A stretch of 12,819 bases of DNA. Source: Candidatus Aerophobetes bacterium Ae_b3b. GTDB taxonomy: Bacteria; Aerophobota; Aerophobia; Aerophobales; AE-B3A. The notes beneath the pieces are model-generated. The model was not told the DNA's origin and ran no database searches. It saw nothing but the letters and a program-made list of their open reading frames with translations. Position numbers and translations under genes: made by a program. The stretch spans positions 1 through 12,819 of the forward strand of contig NJBP01000056.1 in NCBI GenBank assembly GCA_005223085.1, in the 5' to 3' direction. Each line of letters opens with the position of its first letter. The first letter of the stretch is position 1. Shown one piece after another: positions 12,504-12,819 of the stretch.

Positions 12504-12819
12504 ATGCCCAAATTCATCGATTTGACTGCTAGACTAAAAGAGGGAATGATTCAAAACCACTATAATCACCCTCGAGCACCTCTTCTCTGGCCCTCCCAGA
12601 GGCATGACATAACCCAGTATGATTTTGTGGAGAGGTGGGCGCCCCAGGATCAACCGCCCCTCTTCGATGGTTTGCCTGCCGAGGCTGGTCAATGGGGAAA
12701 GGGACATGGATGGGCTAGCGAGCAGTTCATTCTTGGTGGACATTGCGGTACCCATATGGACGCAGGAGCTCATTTTGACCATCGAGACACAGCTCAATAT
12801 GTCCAGGACATACCAATAG
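12504..12819 (+). CDS. Cyclase-family metal hydrolase (isatin hydrolase/kynurenine formamidase fold), 3' end outside window
   Basis: ATG 12504 has a strong SD (AAAGGAG at 12491-12497, 6 bases away) and the frame is open to the window end, 105 codons. It begins KFIDLTARLKEGM, the usual opening of the cyclase family, and contains HCGTHMDAGAHF (80-91), the metal-binding signature HxGTHxDxxxHF, with His80, His84, Asp86 and His90. Known members open small cyclic or N-acyl compounds with manganese or zinc: isatin hydrolase, N-formylkynurenine formamidase and related lactonases or amidases. The variant has Gly-Ala where many have Pro before the last histidine pair. It follows the second permease by 92 bases on the same strand and probably ends or continues the operon. 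It has no signal peptide, so it would act in the cytoplasm on the imported compound. The family is firm; substrate is unknown. Confidence 0.85.
   Translation, partial: MPKFIDLTARLKEGMIQNHYNHPRAPLLWPSQRHDITQYDFVERWAPQDQPPLFDGLPAEAGQWGKGHGWASEQFILGGHCGTHMDAGAHFDHRDTAQYVQDIPI

Noticed and set aside
1-12819. CRISPR arrays, tRNA or rRNA genes, intact insertion sequences
   Set aside because: No regularly spaced repeats, cloverleaf patterns or transposase with terminal repeats were seen on either strand.

Overview
The window reads as chromosomal DNA of a diderm bacterium. It encodes an outer-membrane LPS-assembly lipoprotein of the LptE type, and gene density, SD-driven starts and frequent TTG start codons are bacterial. 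The sequence alone does not fix the phylum; the style suits an uncultivated, probably anaerobic, heterotrophic lineage, but that is a guess. No rRNA, tRNA, CRISPR array or intact insertion sequence was seen.

Positions 1-1875 look like ordinary core genome: the 3' end of nagA (N-acetylglucosamine-6-phosphate deacetylase), an SppA-like S49 serine protease without a membrane anchor, and an LptE-like lipoprotein. Positions 1876-2355 carry no intact gene but hold short, decayed remnants of a ribbon-helix-helix protein and an XRE-type helix-turn-helix protein. Positions 2356-5286 form a small sugar/polyol-type oxidation block: a VOC (glyoxalase-fold) protein, a 339-residue zinc-dependent polyol dehydrogenase, and a second, sorbitol/xylitol-dehydrogenase-like enzyme. 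The second enzyme's N-terminal codons lie in another frame, as if one A had been lost. A similar one-A frame break is seen in a gene fragment just before the first dehydrogenase.

Positions 5287-12819 hold the most coherent system. A LacI-family regulator (5751-6815) has a strong sigma70 promoter with a GTAA(C/T)GTTATC element at the predicted start of transcription and a second copy downstream. After it comes a promoter whose spacer contains a near-palindromic LacI-type operator. An operon-like run on the same strand follows: a small dimeric alpha/beta-barrel protein (HapK/REDY-like), an amidohydrolase-2 family metal hydrolase, an ABC ATPase, a permease, a large secreted substrate-binding protein, a second and different permease, and a cyclase-family (isatin hydrolase/kynurenine formamidase fold) hydrolase cut by the window end.

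The simplest reading is an inducible uptake-and-hydrolysis pathway. The solute is captured by the 448-residue binding protein, imported by an SsuBC/TauBC-like transporter with two distinct permease subunits, and opened by the two metal hydrolases. The substrate cannot be read from the sequence; the hydrolase pair suggests a small cyclic amide, lactone or aromatic-derived acid. Expression also looks tuned. The soluble proteins use ATG with strong SD sites, whereas the ATPase and both permeases use TTG. A perfect 15-bp hairpin follows the binding-protein gene, as expected if its mRNA is protected to give excess binding protein.
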